From contig CAKTTL010000022.1 of NCBI GenBank assembly GCA_934615235.1, forward strand, positions 1 to 36,254: a stretch of DNA of 36,254 nucleotides, written 5' to 3'. Source of the stretch: an uncultured Clostridia bacterium (lineage in GTDB: Bacteria > Bacillota > Clostridia > Christensenellales > Aristaeellaceae). The notes under the pieces were generated by a model. It had not been told where the DNA came from and made no database searches. It worked only from the letters and a program-made list of their open reading frames with translations. This document shows positions 24,896 to 32,621 of this stretch, piece after piece. Position 1 is the first letter of the stretch; each line of letters opens with the position of its first letter. The position numbers were made by a program, and so were the translations under genes.

Positions 24896-25740
24896 TCCGT
24901 TACCGGCGCTATGAGGACGGCAAGATGATCAAGGCCGAACTGACCGACGAGTATATGCAGGCGCTGGATATCAGCCGCGAGCTGTACGCCATGGGCGCGA
25001 TCCATCCGGAGTTCTCCATCCGCCAGCGCGCCGATTATGAGGGCGATTTTATCCAGGGCAAGGCTGGCGTGTACTTCAACACGAGCACCGATATCACCGC
25101 GTTCCAGAGCCAGATGGTGCAGCCTGAAGCAGTGCTTCATTCCAAGAACGTGTTCCAGAATGCCGACGGCAATACTTACACCGCCGCGGGCCGCGGAAAC
25201 AACGGCGTGCTGCTGTTCAGCAAGAAGGCCATCCCTGATAAGGAAACCCTGGACAAGGTGATCAACATCTTCGACCGCCTGGCCGATCAGGAAATGTGCA
25301 ACCTGCTTGCGCTTGGCGTGGAAGGCAAGAACTACGAAGTGGTGGACGGCGTTGCGCATATGCTGTCCGACGAGGACGGTTCCATCAAGAGCTTCTACAC
25401 CAACAGCATCTACAACCCCTATACCATTCCGCTGGCCGTCCGCTGGCCGAACCTGCGCACGATCCCGGTTGAACTGGACTACGGCGCGCAGCGCAATCTG
25501 GAGATCATCGAAGAAAACGCGCCCTACGCGGTGGCGGACGATTCGCTGGGCCTGATCTCCGAGCTCTATTCCGAGCTGGGTTCCGACCTGGATACCCTGA
25601 TGAGCGACGCGAAGACGCTGTATATCATGGGTGAAATCGACAAGGCGGAATTCCAGAACCGCATGGAGCAGTGGCGCAAGCAGGGCGGCGACGATATCGC
25701 CGAAGAGTATGCGCGCCTGTACGAAGAAAACCGCATGTAA
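24895..25740 (+). pseudogene. 5'-truncated ABC sugar-binding protein (C-terminal half)
   Basis: From about 24,895 the plus strand reads LRYRRYEDGKMIKAELTDEY, the mid-protein start of a YtcQ-like solute-binding protein, then GDFIQGKAGVYFNTSTDITA and NGVLLFSKKAIPD. The usual C-terminus MEQWRKQGGDDIAEEYARLY follows. The signal peptide, lipobox and first half are absent, and no start codon with a ribosome binding site exists. The reading frame is open further left (to 24100) only as a shadow of the AraC remnant. Codon bias is strong and intact with no frameshift, so the truncation looks recent. It still has its terminator (25789-25832). It is not a copy of either intact binding protein in the window. 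Confidence 0.75.
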
Positions 25741-25788
25741 GTTTCTCCTTGCATCGTTCCCTGTTAAATGGGATAAGGGATGATTGAG

Positions 25789-25832
25789 AAAGACCTCCTG
25801 CTGCGCGGATACGCTGCAACGGGAGGTCTTTT
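25789..25832 (+). terminator. Terminator after the truncated binding-protein gene
   Basis: AAGACCTCC (25790-25798) pairs with GGAGGTCTT (25822-25830), with two more T and TTGCGTTT following. Inner bases can add a short TGCTGCG/GCTGCA-like stem. It lies 48 bases after the stop. Confidence 0.7.
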
Positions 25833-26018
25833 GCGTTTGCAGCGGCAGATTTTGCCGCGCTTTGCGCGGTAAAAATAGCGTCCCCGTGCAGGGGAAAAAG
25901 GAAATTACGGAGGCCGCCGAGAAATTGACGTGGAAAGAAGACGGGGCGAATAGCAAGGAACGTCGAGAAGGAATCTGCTCAGCGAGATAGAATATACCGT
26001 GTAAGGAGTTGAGCGCAA

Positions 26019-26903
26019 ATGAAAGAACAGGTGCTGGCTGTTCAGCGGATGCAGGACTACATTGAAAAGAACCGGACGGAGGAAATCAGCCTGTCCGATC
26101 TGGCGCGCGCCTCGCTGTTTTCTCCCTGGTATGCTTACCGGCTGTTTCGGGACTATCTCGGATGTACGCCTACGGAATATATCCGCAAATACAGGCTCAC
26201 GCAGGCGGCAAAGCGGCTTCGGAGCGGAGAAGTCAAGGTGATCGATGCGGCGTATGACGCCGGTTTTTCCAATGTAGATACCTTTACCCGGGCGTTTTAC
26301 CGGGAATTTGGCCTGAATCCCAGCGAATATGTGAAGCATCCTGTACCGGTTACGTTCTTTGTTCCTTACGGCGTAAAATATCGTGAACTGAGGAAGGAGA
26401 AGATTGACGTGTCCAATATTCAACCGATTTTCATACAGATTGTACGAAAACCGAAACGGCTGTGCATCATCAAACGCGGCAGGAGCGCGGAGGATTATTT
26501 CCCGTACTGCGAAGAGGTCGGCTGCGACGTGTGGGGGATCCTGATGAGCATGCGCTCGCTTTGCGGGGAACCTGTTTCCATGTGGCTGCCGCCGCAGTAC
26601 AAAAAGCCGAATACCTCTACCTATGTGCAGGGCGTGGAGGTTGAAACCGATTATATGGGCATCGTTCCCGAAGGATTTGATACCATTTGCCTGCCCGAAG
26701 CGGAGTATCTGATGTTCCAGGGGCAGCCCTTCCGGGAAGAGGAGTACTGTGAAGCCATCCGAACCGTACAGTCCGCCATGGACGGCTACGACCCGTCCGT
26801 CATCGGCTACCGCTGGGACGATGAAAACCCGCGGATTCAGCTGGAACCGCGCGGTCAGCGCGGATATATCGAACTGCGCTCAGTCAGGAGGATTTCGGAA
26901 TGA
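26019..26903 (+). CDS. AraC-family regulator with GyrI-like effector domain
   Basis: The protein has 294 residues from ATG 26019, with AAGGAG upstream. Residues 1-105 are an N-terminal AraC DNA-binding domain: DYIEKNRTEEISLSDLARAS, FRDYLGCTPTEYIRKYRL, VIDAAYDAGFSNVDTFTRAF, GLNPSEYVK. Residues about 130-294 resemble the GyrI/Rob-type small-molecule-binding fold (VRKPKRLCIIKRG; PEAEYLMFQGQPF; the final IQLEPRGQRGYIELRSVRRI). Proteins of this layout sense drugs or hydrophobic compounds and switch on exporters. It overlaps the ABC ATPase gene by four bases. The 278 bases to its left contain the terminator at 25789 and short GC-rich stems near 25,840-25,872, but no clear promoter. Confidence 0.88.
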   Translation: MKEQVLAVQRMQDYIEKNRTEEISLSDLARASLFSPWYAYRLFRDYLGCTPTEYIRKYRLTQAAKRLRSGEVKVIDAAYDAGFSNVDTFTRAFYREFGLNPSEYVKHPVPVTFFVPYGVKYRELRKEKIDVSNIQPIFIQIVRKPKRLCIIKRGRSAEDYFPYCEEVGCDVWGILMSMRSLCGEPVSMWLPPQYKKPNTSTYVQGVEVETDYMGIVPEGFDTICLPEAEYLMFQGQPFREEEYCEAIRTVQSAMDGYDPSVIGYRWDDENPRIQLEPRGQRGYIELRSVRRISE

Positions 26904-27622
26904 GCGAAGCGGTTTTCGTGCAGGGACTGACAAAGGTTTACGACGGGAAAACGGCGGTCGATCATCTGAGCTTTTCGATGCAAAGCGGCACGGTGTTCGG
27001 CCTGCTCGGCGCGAACGGCGCGGGCAAAAGCACCACGATCGAATGCATTTTAGGGACGAAACAGGCGGACGCGGGAACCGTGCGCCTGCTGGGGCAGGAC
27101 CCGAAGAAAAGCCGCCGCGCGCTCTTTCAGCGCATCGGCGCGCAGTTTCAGGAAGGGGACTACGAGAAAGAAATCAAGGTTTCAGAGCTGTGCGAAGAAA
27201 TCGCCAGCCTGTATCGCAAGCCCGCCGATTGGCGCGCGCTGTGCGCGCAGTTTGGTATCGGGGAGAAGACCGGCGCGTTGGTTAAAAACCTCTCCGGCGG
27301 CGAGCGGCAGCGGCTTTTTATCGTGCTGGCGCTGATTCCGCAGCCGGAGCTGGTCTTTCTTGACGAACTGACCACCGGCCTGGACGCGAAAGCACGGCGC
27401 GGCGTATGGAAAACGCTTGAAACACTGAAGGAACACGGGTTGACGATCTTTTTAACGTCGCACTTCATGGACGAGGTGGAGGCGCTGTGCGATGAAATCT
27501 GCATTTTGAAAAAGGGCGCGCCCGTCTTCCGCGGCACGGTGGAGCAGGCGAAGAAGCAGTGCGGCTGCGAACGTTTTGAGGACGCGTATCTGCGCCTTTC
27601 AGACGAGGAGGCGGACGAATGA
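26900..27622 (+). CDS. ABC-2 type exporter ATPase
   Basis: The protein has 240 residues; its ATG overlaps the regulator stop (ATGA). Walker A is GANGAGKSTT, the Q-loop is IGAQFQEGD, the signature is LSGGERQR, and Walker B is LVFLDELTTGLD with the catalytic Glu. The switch His is in FLTSHFMDEVEAL. The ending, in which EEADE leads into the next gene by a four-base overlap, completes a regulator-ATPase-permease operon. Drug or lantibiotic-type export is the usual role; the cargo here is unknown. Confidence 0.93.
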   Translation: MSEAVFVQGLTKVYDGKTAVDHLSFSMQSGTVFGLLGANGAGKSTTIECILGTKQADAGTVRLLGQDPKKSRRALFQRIGAQFQEGDYEKEIKVSELCEEIASLYRKPADWRALCAQFGIGEKTGALVKNLSGGERQRLFIVLALIPQPELVFLDELTTGLDAKARRGVWKTLETLKEHGLTIFLTSHFMDEVEALCDEICILKKGAPVFRGTVEQAKKQCGCERFEDAYLRLSDEEADE

Positions 27623-28359
27623 AACGCTTTTACATTTTTCTGAAAACAGAGCTGAAACTCAGCCTGCGGGATATGAATATGCCGATCTTTGCTGTGATCA
27701 TGCCGCTGGCGATTTTCGCCATCCTCGGCGTCATCTACGGCGCAAAGCCTGCCTACAGCGGCGCAGGCTATACGTTCCTGGAGCAGTCTTTCGGCGCGGC
27801 CGGCGCGATTGCAATTTGTGCGGGCGGCCTGATGGGATTGCCGCAGGCGGTATCCGATTCCAGAGAACGCAAGGTGCTCAAACGCTTCCGCGTCACTCCG
27901 GTCAGCCCGGTGTTTATTCTGGGCGTTGAGCTGGCGATGTATGTCGTTTACTGTATCGTGTCGCTGGCAACACTGGCCGTTGCGGCGCTTTTCTGGAAGG
28001 TTCGTCTGCACGGCTCGCTGCCTGGCTTCCTTGGAAGCTGGCTGATTACCATGCTGTCAACGCTTTCCGTCGGGATGCTGGTCGGCGGCGTGGCGAAGGA
28101 TACGAAACAGGCGAGTATAATCGCGTCCATTCTTTATTTTCCGATGCTGATCTTTTCCGGCATAACGCTACCCATTGAGGTTATGCCGCGTGCAATGCAG
28201 AAGATCGTCAGCTTTTTCCCGCTCACGCAGGGCGTCACGATGATGAAGAACGCGTTCCTGGGCGTTGGCACAGGGAACATTCTGCTGCCGGTCTGCGTGA
28301 TGCTTGGGCTTACCGCGCTTTGCGCGGGATTCTCCGTCCGTTTCTTCCGCTGGGAATAG
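27619..28359 (+). CDS. ABC-2 type exporter permease
   Basis: The protein has 246 residues with six predicted membrane segments (IFAVIMPLAIFAILGVIYGA; FGAAGAIAICAGGLMGLP; FILGVELAMYVVYCIVSLAT; ITMLSTLSVGMLVGGVA; SIIASILYFPMLIFSGITLP; ILLPVCVMLGLTALCAGF). SRERKVLKRFRVTPVSP is the typical cytoplasmic loop of ABC2_membrane proteins. ATG 27619 overlaps the ATPase stop. It should dimerise and export with the ATPase at 26900-27622. Confidence 0.92.
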   Translation: MKRFYIFLKTELKLSLRDMNMPIFAVIMPLAIFAILGVIYGAKPAYSGAGYTFLEQSFGAAGAIAICAGGLMGLPQAVSDSRERKVLKRFRVTPVSPVFILGVELAMYVVYCIVSLATLAVAALFWKVRLHGSLPGFLGSWLITMLSTLSVGMLVGGVAKDTKQASIIASILYFPMLIFSGITLPIEVMPRAMQKIVSFFPLTQGVTMMKNAFLGVGTGNILLPVCVMLGLTALCAGFSVRFFRWE

Positions 28360-28391
28360 GCGAGGCAAAAACAGGCGGCAATAAGAAAAAA

Positions 28392-28441
28392 GCCGATAAA
28401 CCATGCGCCGGCAGGCAGCGTGAGTTTATCGGCTTTTTTTT
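28392..28441. terminator. Bidirectional terminator between the exporter operon and tRNA-Lys
   Basis: GCCGATAAAC (28392-28401) pairs with GTTTATCGGC (28424-28433). Eight T follow on the plus strand. On the minus strand TTTTTTCTTATT follows, so it ends both the exporter operon and the tRNA transcript. Confidence 0.9.
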
Positions 28442-28471
28442 GATTTGGAGCAAAAAATGGTATAAAAAAAG

Positions 28472-28544
28472 TGCGCCATCAGGGACTCGAACCCGGGACA
28501 CCCTGATTAAGAGTCAGGTGCTCTACCAACTGAGCTAATGGCGC
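28472..28544 (-). tRNA. tRNA-Lys (anticodon CTT)
   Basis: The minus strand gives a 73-base cloverleaf. The acceptor stem is GCGCCAT with ATGGCGC, and the D arm is AGCTCAGTTGGTAGAGCA. The anticodon stem CCTGA/TCAGG holds the loop CTCTTAA, so the anticodon is CTT, reading AAG. The T loop is TTCGAGT with discriminator A. One T-stem pair is a C-U mismatch (CCGGG against CCCTG). CCA is not encoded; the sequence continues with C and seven T. It stands alone between two protein operons. Confidence 0.93.
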
Positions 28545-28561
28545 ATCTCAGAACGGAAGAT

Positions 28562-28590
28562 ATTATACCTCCGTTCCTTGTTTTTGTCAA
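28562..28590 (-). promoter_or_regulatory. Consensus promoter of tRNA-Lys, overlapping the stop of the glycosyltransferase gene
   Basis: On the minus strand TTGACA (28585-28590), a 17-base spacer and TATAAT (28562-28567) form an exact sigma-A consensus promoter. The start would be about 28,555, some ten bases before the tRNA. The TGA inside the -35 box is the stop codon of the glycosyltransferase gene. Confidence 0.88.
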
Positions 28591-29549
28591 CCTATTTTGA
28601 CAAATTTTTCTTTTTCAACGTTCGATTCGCGGCAGATATACAGCGGGCGGCGTTTTGTTTCCGTATAAACGCGGGAGAGGTATTGGCCGACCATGCCCAG
28701 GCAGAAAAGCTGTACGCCGCTGAGGAAGAGAATGATGCACACCAGCGACGGCCAGCCCGCCACGGGATCGCCGCATACGAGCGCCCGGATGAACACGAAC
28801 AGAAACGCCAGCAGCGCAATGCCGCAGAAGGCGATGCCGAAAACGGACGCCCACGTCAGCGGCGCAACGGAGAAGGCGATGATCCCTTCGAAGGCGTATT
28901 TGAACAGCTGCGACATGCTCCATTTTGTTTCGCCAGCGGCCCGCTCGACGTTTTCGTAGCCGATCCACTTCGTTTTAAAGCCGACCCAGCTGAAAAGCCC
29001 CTTCGTGAAGCGACAGCGTTCGCTCAGCGTAAGCAGCGCGTCGACGAATTCGCGCGTCATCAGGCGAAAATCGCGCGCGCCTTCGACCATCGCCATGCGC
29101 GTCAGGCGCGACATGAAGCCGTAAAAGCTGCGCGAGAAGAAGGAACGCACGCGCCCTTCGCCTTTGCGGTTGACGCGGCGCGCGGCGGCGGAATCAAAGC
29201 CTTCCTTTTCAACCGCGTCCAGCATCTGCGGCAATAGCTCGGGCGGGTCCTGCAAATCGGCGTCCATGAAGGCGACGTAATCGCCCGAAGCGTTAACGAG
29301 GCCGGCGTACATTGCGCTTTCCTTGCCAAAGTTGCGCGAGAAGGAAAGATAACGCACGCGCGCGTCCTTTTCCGCATATGCTTTGAGCAGAGAGAGCGTG
29401 CGGTCGCGCGAGCCGTCGTCGACGAAGAGCAATTCGAAGTCATAGCCGGGCAGCGCGGCCATCTGCCGCGAAGCGGCCTCATAGAACAGCGGCAGCGCCT
29501 CCTGTTCGTTGTAGCAGGGGACAATGAGCGAAATGCGTTTCTTTTCCAT
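28587..29549 (-). CDS. Polyprenyl-phosphate glycosyltransferase, GT2 family (GtrB/CsbB-like)
   Basis: The protein has 320 residues; ATG 29549 follows GGAGG right after the stop of the preceding gene. The GT-A catalytic part is residues 1-220: ISLIVPCYNEQEALPLF, FVDDGSRDRT, FSRNFGKESAMYAGL, and the metal-binding DADLQDPPELLP. Two C-terminal membrane segments follow (WASVFGIAFCGIALLAFLFV; PSLVCIILFLSGVQLFCLGM), then VGQYLSRVYTETKRRP, which marks the GtrB/DPM1 group. It moves a sugar from a nucleotide donor to undecaprenyl phosphate at the inner face of the membrane. It is 12 bases downstream of the L,D-transpeptidase gene, which suggests wall or teichoic-acid glycosylation. Confidence 0.9.
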   Translation of the reverse strand: MEKKRISLIVPCYNEQEALPLFYEAASRQMAALPGYDFELLFVDDGSRDRTLSLLKAYAEKDARVRYLSFSRNFGKESAMYAGLVNASGDYVAFMDADLQDPPELLPQMLDAVEKEGFDSAAARRVNRKGEGRVRSFFSRSFYGFMSRLTRMAMVEGARDFRLMTREFVDALLTLSERCRFTKGLFSWVGFKTKWIGYENVERAAGETKWSMSQLFKYAFEGIIAFSVAPLTWASVFGIAFCGIALLAFLFVFIRALVCGDPVAGWPSLVCIILFLSGVQLFCLGMVGQYLSRVYTETKRRPLYICRESNVEKEKFVKIG

Positions 29550-29561
29550 GTCATGCCTCCG

Positions 29562-31001
29562 TCAGGGTTCAATGGCTTTTGTGGGGGATTCGGACGGCTG
29601 CGCCGTAGGGGATGGGGACGGCGCGACAGTCGGGGCGGGCGTGGCAGGCTCGGGCGACGGGGTCGCCAGAACATCTGCGTAAAGCGCGCGCAGCGTTTTG
29701 CGGCCGGCGATGCCGTCGGCTTCGAGGCCGTTGTCGCGCTGGAACTGCCTGACGGCGTTTTTCGTGCCGTCATAGTATCCGCCGGTGACGGTGCCTTTAT
29801 AATAGTCGAGCTCGGCGAGCCTGCATTGCAGCCAGTAGACCGCCTCGCCGGTGGAGCCGGTGGAGAGCGTTTTCAGCGGCAGCGGCGGCTGCGCGGCGGA
29901 GTCGTAAACCGGCGGCTGCGTGGGCCGCGGCGTGGTCTGCGGGAGCATTACGCTGGTATCCAGTGGCGCGGGTTTGAGCGATTTGGGCAGCTCCGGATCC
30001 GGTTCTCCTTCGTAAATTTCAACTTCGGTGCCCTTGCCGCAGTTTTGATAGATCCAGCGCGCGTCGTCCACGAGCAGCCGGATACAGCCGTGCGAGCCGC
30101 GCTGGCCGAGCTTGCGATAGGTGCTGGTGGCAAGCGCCATCTCGTTCGGTTCGGAGTAGATAACCGAGTGGAAAGCGATGGACGAGGTGATGCGCGTCCA
30201 GTATTGCGCGTGCGTGTCCCATTTGTCAAAGTAGCACCAGCGCGCGGTTTTGCCGTTGAGCGTGAAAGTGCCGAGGGGCGTCGGATCCTTTTCCGTGCCG
30301 GTGGTGCAGAGCATTCGCTTGACGATTTGCGTGTATTCGCCCTGCTCGTCCCGCCCGTAAACGGTGGTCACCTGGTTGGTGATATCTACGCCGATGCGGT
30401 AGGGCGCAGGGGCGGGCGTAGGCGAGGGCTTGGGCGTGGCGGCTGCGTCGACGGTCGTTTCGTCGAAGAAAAGCGCGTTCCAGGTATCCTGCCCGACGAC
30501 GCCGTCTACGGTAAGGCCGTTATTCTGCTGGAAGGCGCGGACGGCGTTGCGCGTGTTGCCAAGGAATTTGCCGCTGATTTCGATATTGTAATAGCCCAGC
30601 GCGGCAAGCCGCGTCTGAATGCGGCGCACGTTATCGCCGGTCATTTCATAGCGGACGGGCGAGCCGGGATACGGCTCCTGGAGGCTGAGCGTCGGCTGCG
30701 GCGTGGGCGTCGGTTTGGGCAGCGCGTCCTCGGCAAAAATCATCGCCTGAAGCGCGTCGTCGGCCTTGCCGGTTACAGGGAGGCCGCTTGCGGCCTGAAA
30801 ATCCGAAACCGCTTTTTCCGTGCGTTCCTGATATTTTCCCGTGATGCGGAAAGTGTAATAGTAAAGCTCGGTCAGCCGTTCCTGCAGTGCGGTTACCTCG
30901 TCGCCGGTGCTGCCGTAGGAGAGCGTTTTGGCCGAAGCAAGCGCAGGGCAGAGCGCAAGGACGGCCGCCAGCAGCAGCGCGGGCAGTTTTATTTTTTTCA
31001 T
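29562..31001 (-). CDS. Secreted L,D-transpeptidase (YkuD) with three peptidoglycan-binding domains
   Basis: The protein has 479 residues; ATG 31001 has AAGGAG upstream. The signal peptide MKKIKLPALLLAAVLAL is cut near ALASA. PG_binding_1 repeats lie at about 28-92 (LSYGSTGDEVTALQERLTEL) and 118-178 (MTGDNVRRIQTRLAALGYYN). The YkuD domain is at about 205-335, with the catalytic motif GSHGCIRL and the upstream His in IAFHSV. A third PG_binding_1 is at about 375-437 (LSTGSTGEAVYWLQCRLAEL), and a Pro/Ser/Thr tail runs to the end. Pro-Thr linkers separate the domains. The enzyme makes 3-3 cross-links or attaches proteins to peptidoglycan outside the membrane. Binding repeats on both sides of the catalytic domain are less common than on one side. 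Confidence 0.93.
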   Translation of the reverse strand: MKKIKLPALLLAAVLALCPALASAKTLSYGSTGDEVTALQERLTELYYYTFRITGKYQERTEKAVSDFQAASGLPVTGKADDALQAMIFAEDALPKPTPTPQPTLSLQEPYPGSPVRYEMTGDNVRRIQTRLAALGYYNIEISGKFLGNTRNAVRAFQQNNGLTVDGVVGQDTWNALFFDETTVDAAATPKPSPTPAPAPYRIGVDITNQVTTVYGRDEQGEYTQIVKRMLCTTGTEKDPTPLGTFTLNGKTARWCYFDKWDTHAQYWTRITSSIAFHSVIYSEPNEMALATSTYRKLGQRGSHGCIRLLVDDARWIYQNCGKGTEVEIYEGEPDPELPKSLKPAPLDTSVMLPQTTPRPTQPPVYDSAAQPPLPLKTLSTGSTGEAVYWLQCRLAELDYYKGTVTGGYYDGTKNAVRQFQRDNGLEADGIAGRKTLRALYADVLATPSPEPATPAPTVAPSPSPTAQPSESPTKAIEP

Positions 31002-31074
31002 TTTGTGTTTCTCCTTGCTTCCGTTTCCAGTAATATAACGAATTTACCATGGAAATCTTGCAGGAAAAGTTTAT

Positions 31075-31105
31075 GTAAAAAATGGGAGCGGTTTTCCGCT
31101 CCCAT
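31075..31105 (-). terminator. Terminator after the YerB-like gene
   Basis: ATGGGAGCGG (31082-31091) pairs perfectly with CCGCTCCCAT (31096-31105) around four bases. On the minus strand it is followed by a run of T. It separates the YerB-like gene from the L,D-transpeptidase operon, which must have its own promoter in 31002-31074; TATATT is seen there but without a good -35. Confidence 0.88.
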
Positions 31106-31121
31106 AAAGCTGCATGGAGAA

Positions 31122-32312
31122 TTATTTTTTGCTGCCGGAATCTTCAGAGGACGCCATGTTGTCCAGTTCGCTGGCGTCAATGTCGCCGTAATCGACGGCC
31201 TTGACTTCATAGCCGATATCAATTTCAGTTTCCTTGCCGTTCGCATCGGTAATGGTGTAAACGTCGGAGGAAGCGATCAGCTGAATGAAGGTTTTGCCGG
31301 GCTTAAGCGTGATTTCCTCGCCGTTGAGATCCATGTAGATGGTGCGGTCGCCCGCAGCCTTGCGGCTCCAGCTGCCGCGGATGTGGTTGCCGCCGATGTA
31401 GACGTCGCACACGCCGCTGCCGGTCAGCTCAACGACAGGGCGGGAAGCGATGCCGTTGTAGTAGTAGGTTTCGCAGTACTGCACGATCACATTATCGGCG
31501 ACGATCGGCTTGTTGGAATAACCGTCGATCATCTTTTCGCCGTTGTAATAGCGGTCATAGGAACCGGTTTCGAGGTTGTAGACGTAGCTCGGCTCGTAAT
31601 CGTCCGCGTAGGAGAACGCCATTTTCACAGCGCTTTCATAGCCCTTCTCGTAATCGGTTTCGGAGAACTTGAAGGCGTGGCTTGCGGGCTTGTAAGGCGT
31701 GCCGTCGTCGTTCGTGGGCCATTTCTCTTCAACGAGCTTTTTGAGGTTCACCCACGCGTTATGCGGGGAAACGCGCTCGCTGGAGCGGGCCAGAACGCCG
31801 TAATCGCCTTTGATGCCGTTGAAAAGGAACTTCGAGTTGACGTCGTTATCCTTGAAGTAATCGTAGATGCTCGTGCCGGCCGTATCCTGGCCGCCCCAGA
31901 AGACGAAGGGAGCGTCCCATTCCTGGCGGATCTGGCAGTGATGCAGACGGGCGGAACGGACCGCGCCGACGAAATCGGGATGGTTGTCGTTATAGATCGC
32001 GGTGTAGCGGGTATGACCCGGCCCCCACAGCAGAGACTCGTAAACGATATCCGCCTCAGACATGTTCCAGTGCGGGCGCGCCTGCGCGGAGTTGCTGATC
32101 TGCACGACGACGGGACGGTATTCGCCTTCCCAGTCGAGGCCGGTGGTGGGGGACTTGCCTTCGGGCACTTCGTTCACGCCGTACGCGCCGGTGGTATAGG
32201 CGGCGGGCATGGTCAGCGCATTATATGTCATAGGGGCGGCAACGGCGGTTGCGCCCAGCAGCAAAGACACAGTCAGGATTGCCGTAAGAATGCGCAGGAA
32301 TTTTGATGTCAC
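31122..32312 (-). CDS. DUF3048 (YerB-like) surface protein
   Basis: The protein has 396 residues from GTG 32312. The frame also offers ATG 32327, but the bases after that ATG are the Shine-Dalgarno GGAGGTG, which fits the GTG six bases on. The N-terminus is a signal or anchor segment (FLRILTAILTVSLLLGATAV) without a Cys lipobox, unlike YerB of Bacillus. The DUF3048 domain shows RPVVVQISNSAQARPHWNMS, ADIVYESLLWGPGHTRYTAI, VGAVRSARLHH and VSPHNAWVNLKKL. The C-terminal subdomain includes WSRKAAGDRTIYMDLNGEEI and LKPGKTFIQLIASSD. The role is unknown. It sits beside cell-wall genes but has its own terminator. Confidence 0.9.
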   Translation of the reverse strand: MTSKFLRILTAILTVSLLLGATAVAAPMTYNALTMPAAYTTGAYGVNEVPEGKSPTTGLDWEGEYRPVVVQISNSAQARPHWNMSEADIVYESLLWGPGHTRYTAIYNDNHPDFVGAVRSARLHHCQIRQEWDAPFVFWGGQDTAGTSIYDYFKDNDVNSKFLFNGIKGDYGVLARSSERVSPHNAWVNLKKLVEEKWPTNDDGTPYKPASHAFKFSETDYEKGYESAVKMAFSYADDYEPSYVYNLETGSYDRYYNGEKMIDGYSNKPIVADNVIVQYCETYYYNGIASRPVVELTGSGVCDVYIGGNHIRGSWSRKAAGDRTIYMDLNGEEITLKPGKTFIQLIASSDVYTITDANGKETEIDIGYEVKAVDYGDIDASELDNMASSEDSGSKK

Positions 32313-32621
32313 TCGTAACACCTCCATCGTTCAGACGACATACGCCGTCTTTGTCATACCAGATATCTATTCGCTGCTTTCCCGCAAATTCCTTCTAAAC
32401 CGCGAAGAAAATTGATTTTTCGCGCGGCGAAAATGTCGCCCAATTTTTAGAGAGGAAAACCGGCAGAAAGGCAAAAATGCAGGAAAAGAAAAATAAAATT
32501 TCATTTTTAAGAAAAATGGAGCAGGAAAACAGCGCACAGCGTAGTATAATACTATCCGAAATTCAAAAACAGCAATCGCATGGCGATTCGAATTCGTTTC
32601 GGAATCGGAGGAAAAAATATC
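32313..32621. other. AT-rich divergent spacer between the YerB-like and aminotransferase genes
   Basis: No gene is seen in these 309 bases. A run of A-rich sequence lies at 32,440-32,520. TATAAT occurs at 32545-32550 in the right place for the aminotransferase promoter, but without a clear -35 box. AGACG (32330-32334) and CGTCT (32346-32350) form a small inverted repeat just upstream of the YerB-like start. Nothing else stands out. Confidence 0.4.

Noticed and set aside
24100..25740. A 546-residue plus-strand frame as one binding protein
   Set aside because: Residues before about 24,895 are the antisense of the AraC fragment and lack a signal peptide or family motifs.
24112..25956. A 614-residue minus-strand frame as one AraC protein
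   Set aside because: Only the part below about 24,895 looks like protein of the AraC family. The rest is the antisense of a clear binding-protein fragment on the plus strand.
29553..32306. A 917-residue plus-strand frame
   Set aside because: It lies antisense to the L,D-transpeptidase and YerB-like genes, both with clear motifs, signal peptides and ribosome binding sites. Its own sequence is low-complexity and unfamily-like.
32545..32550. A full promoter for the aminotransferase gene at TATAAT
   Set aside because: The -10 box is perfect but no acceptable -35 box or TG extension accompanies it, so it is mentioned only in the spacer entry.
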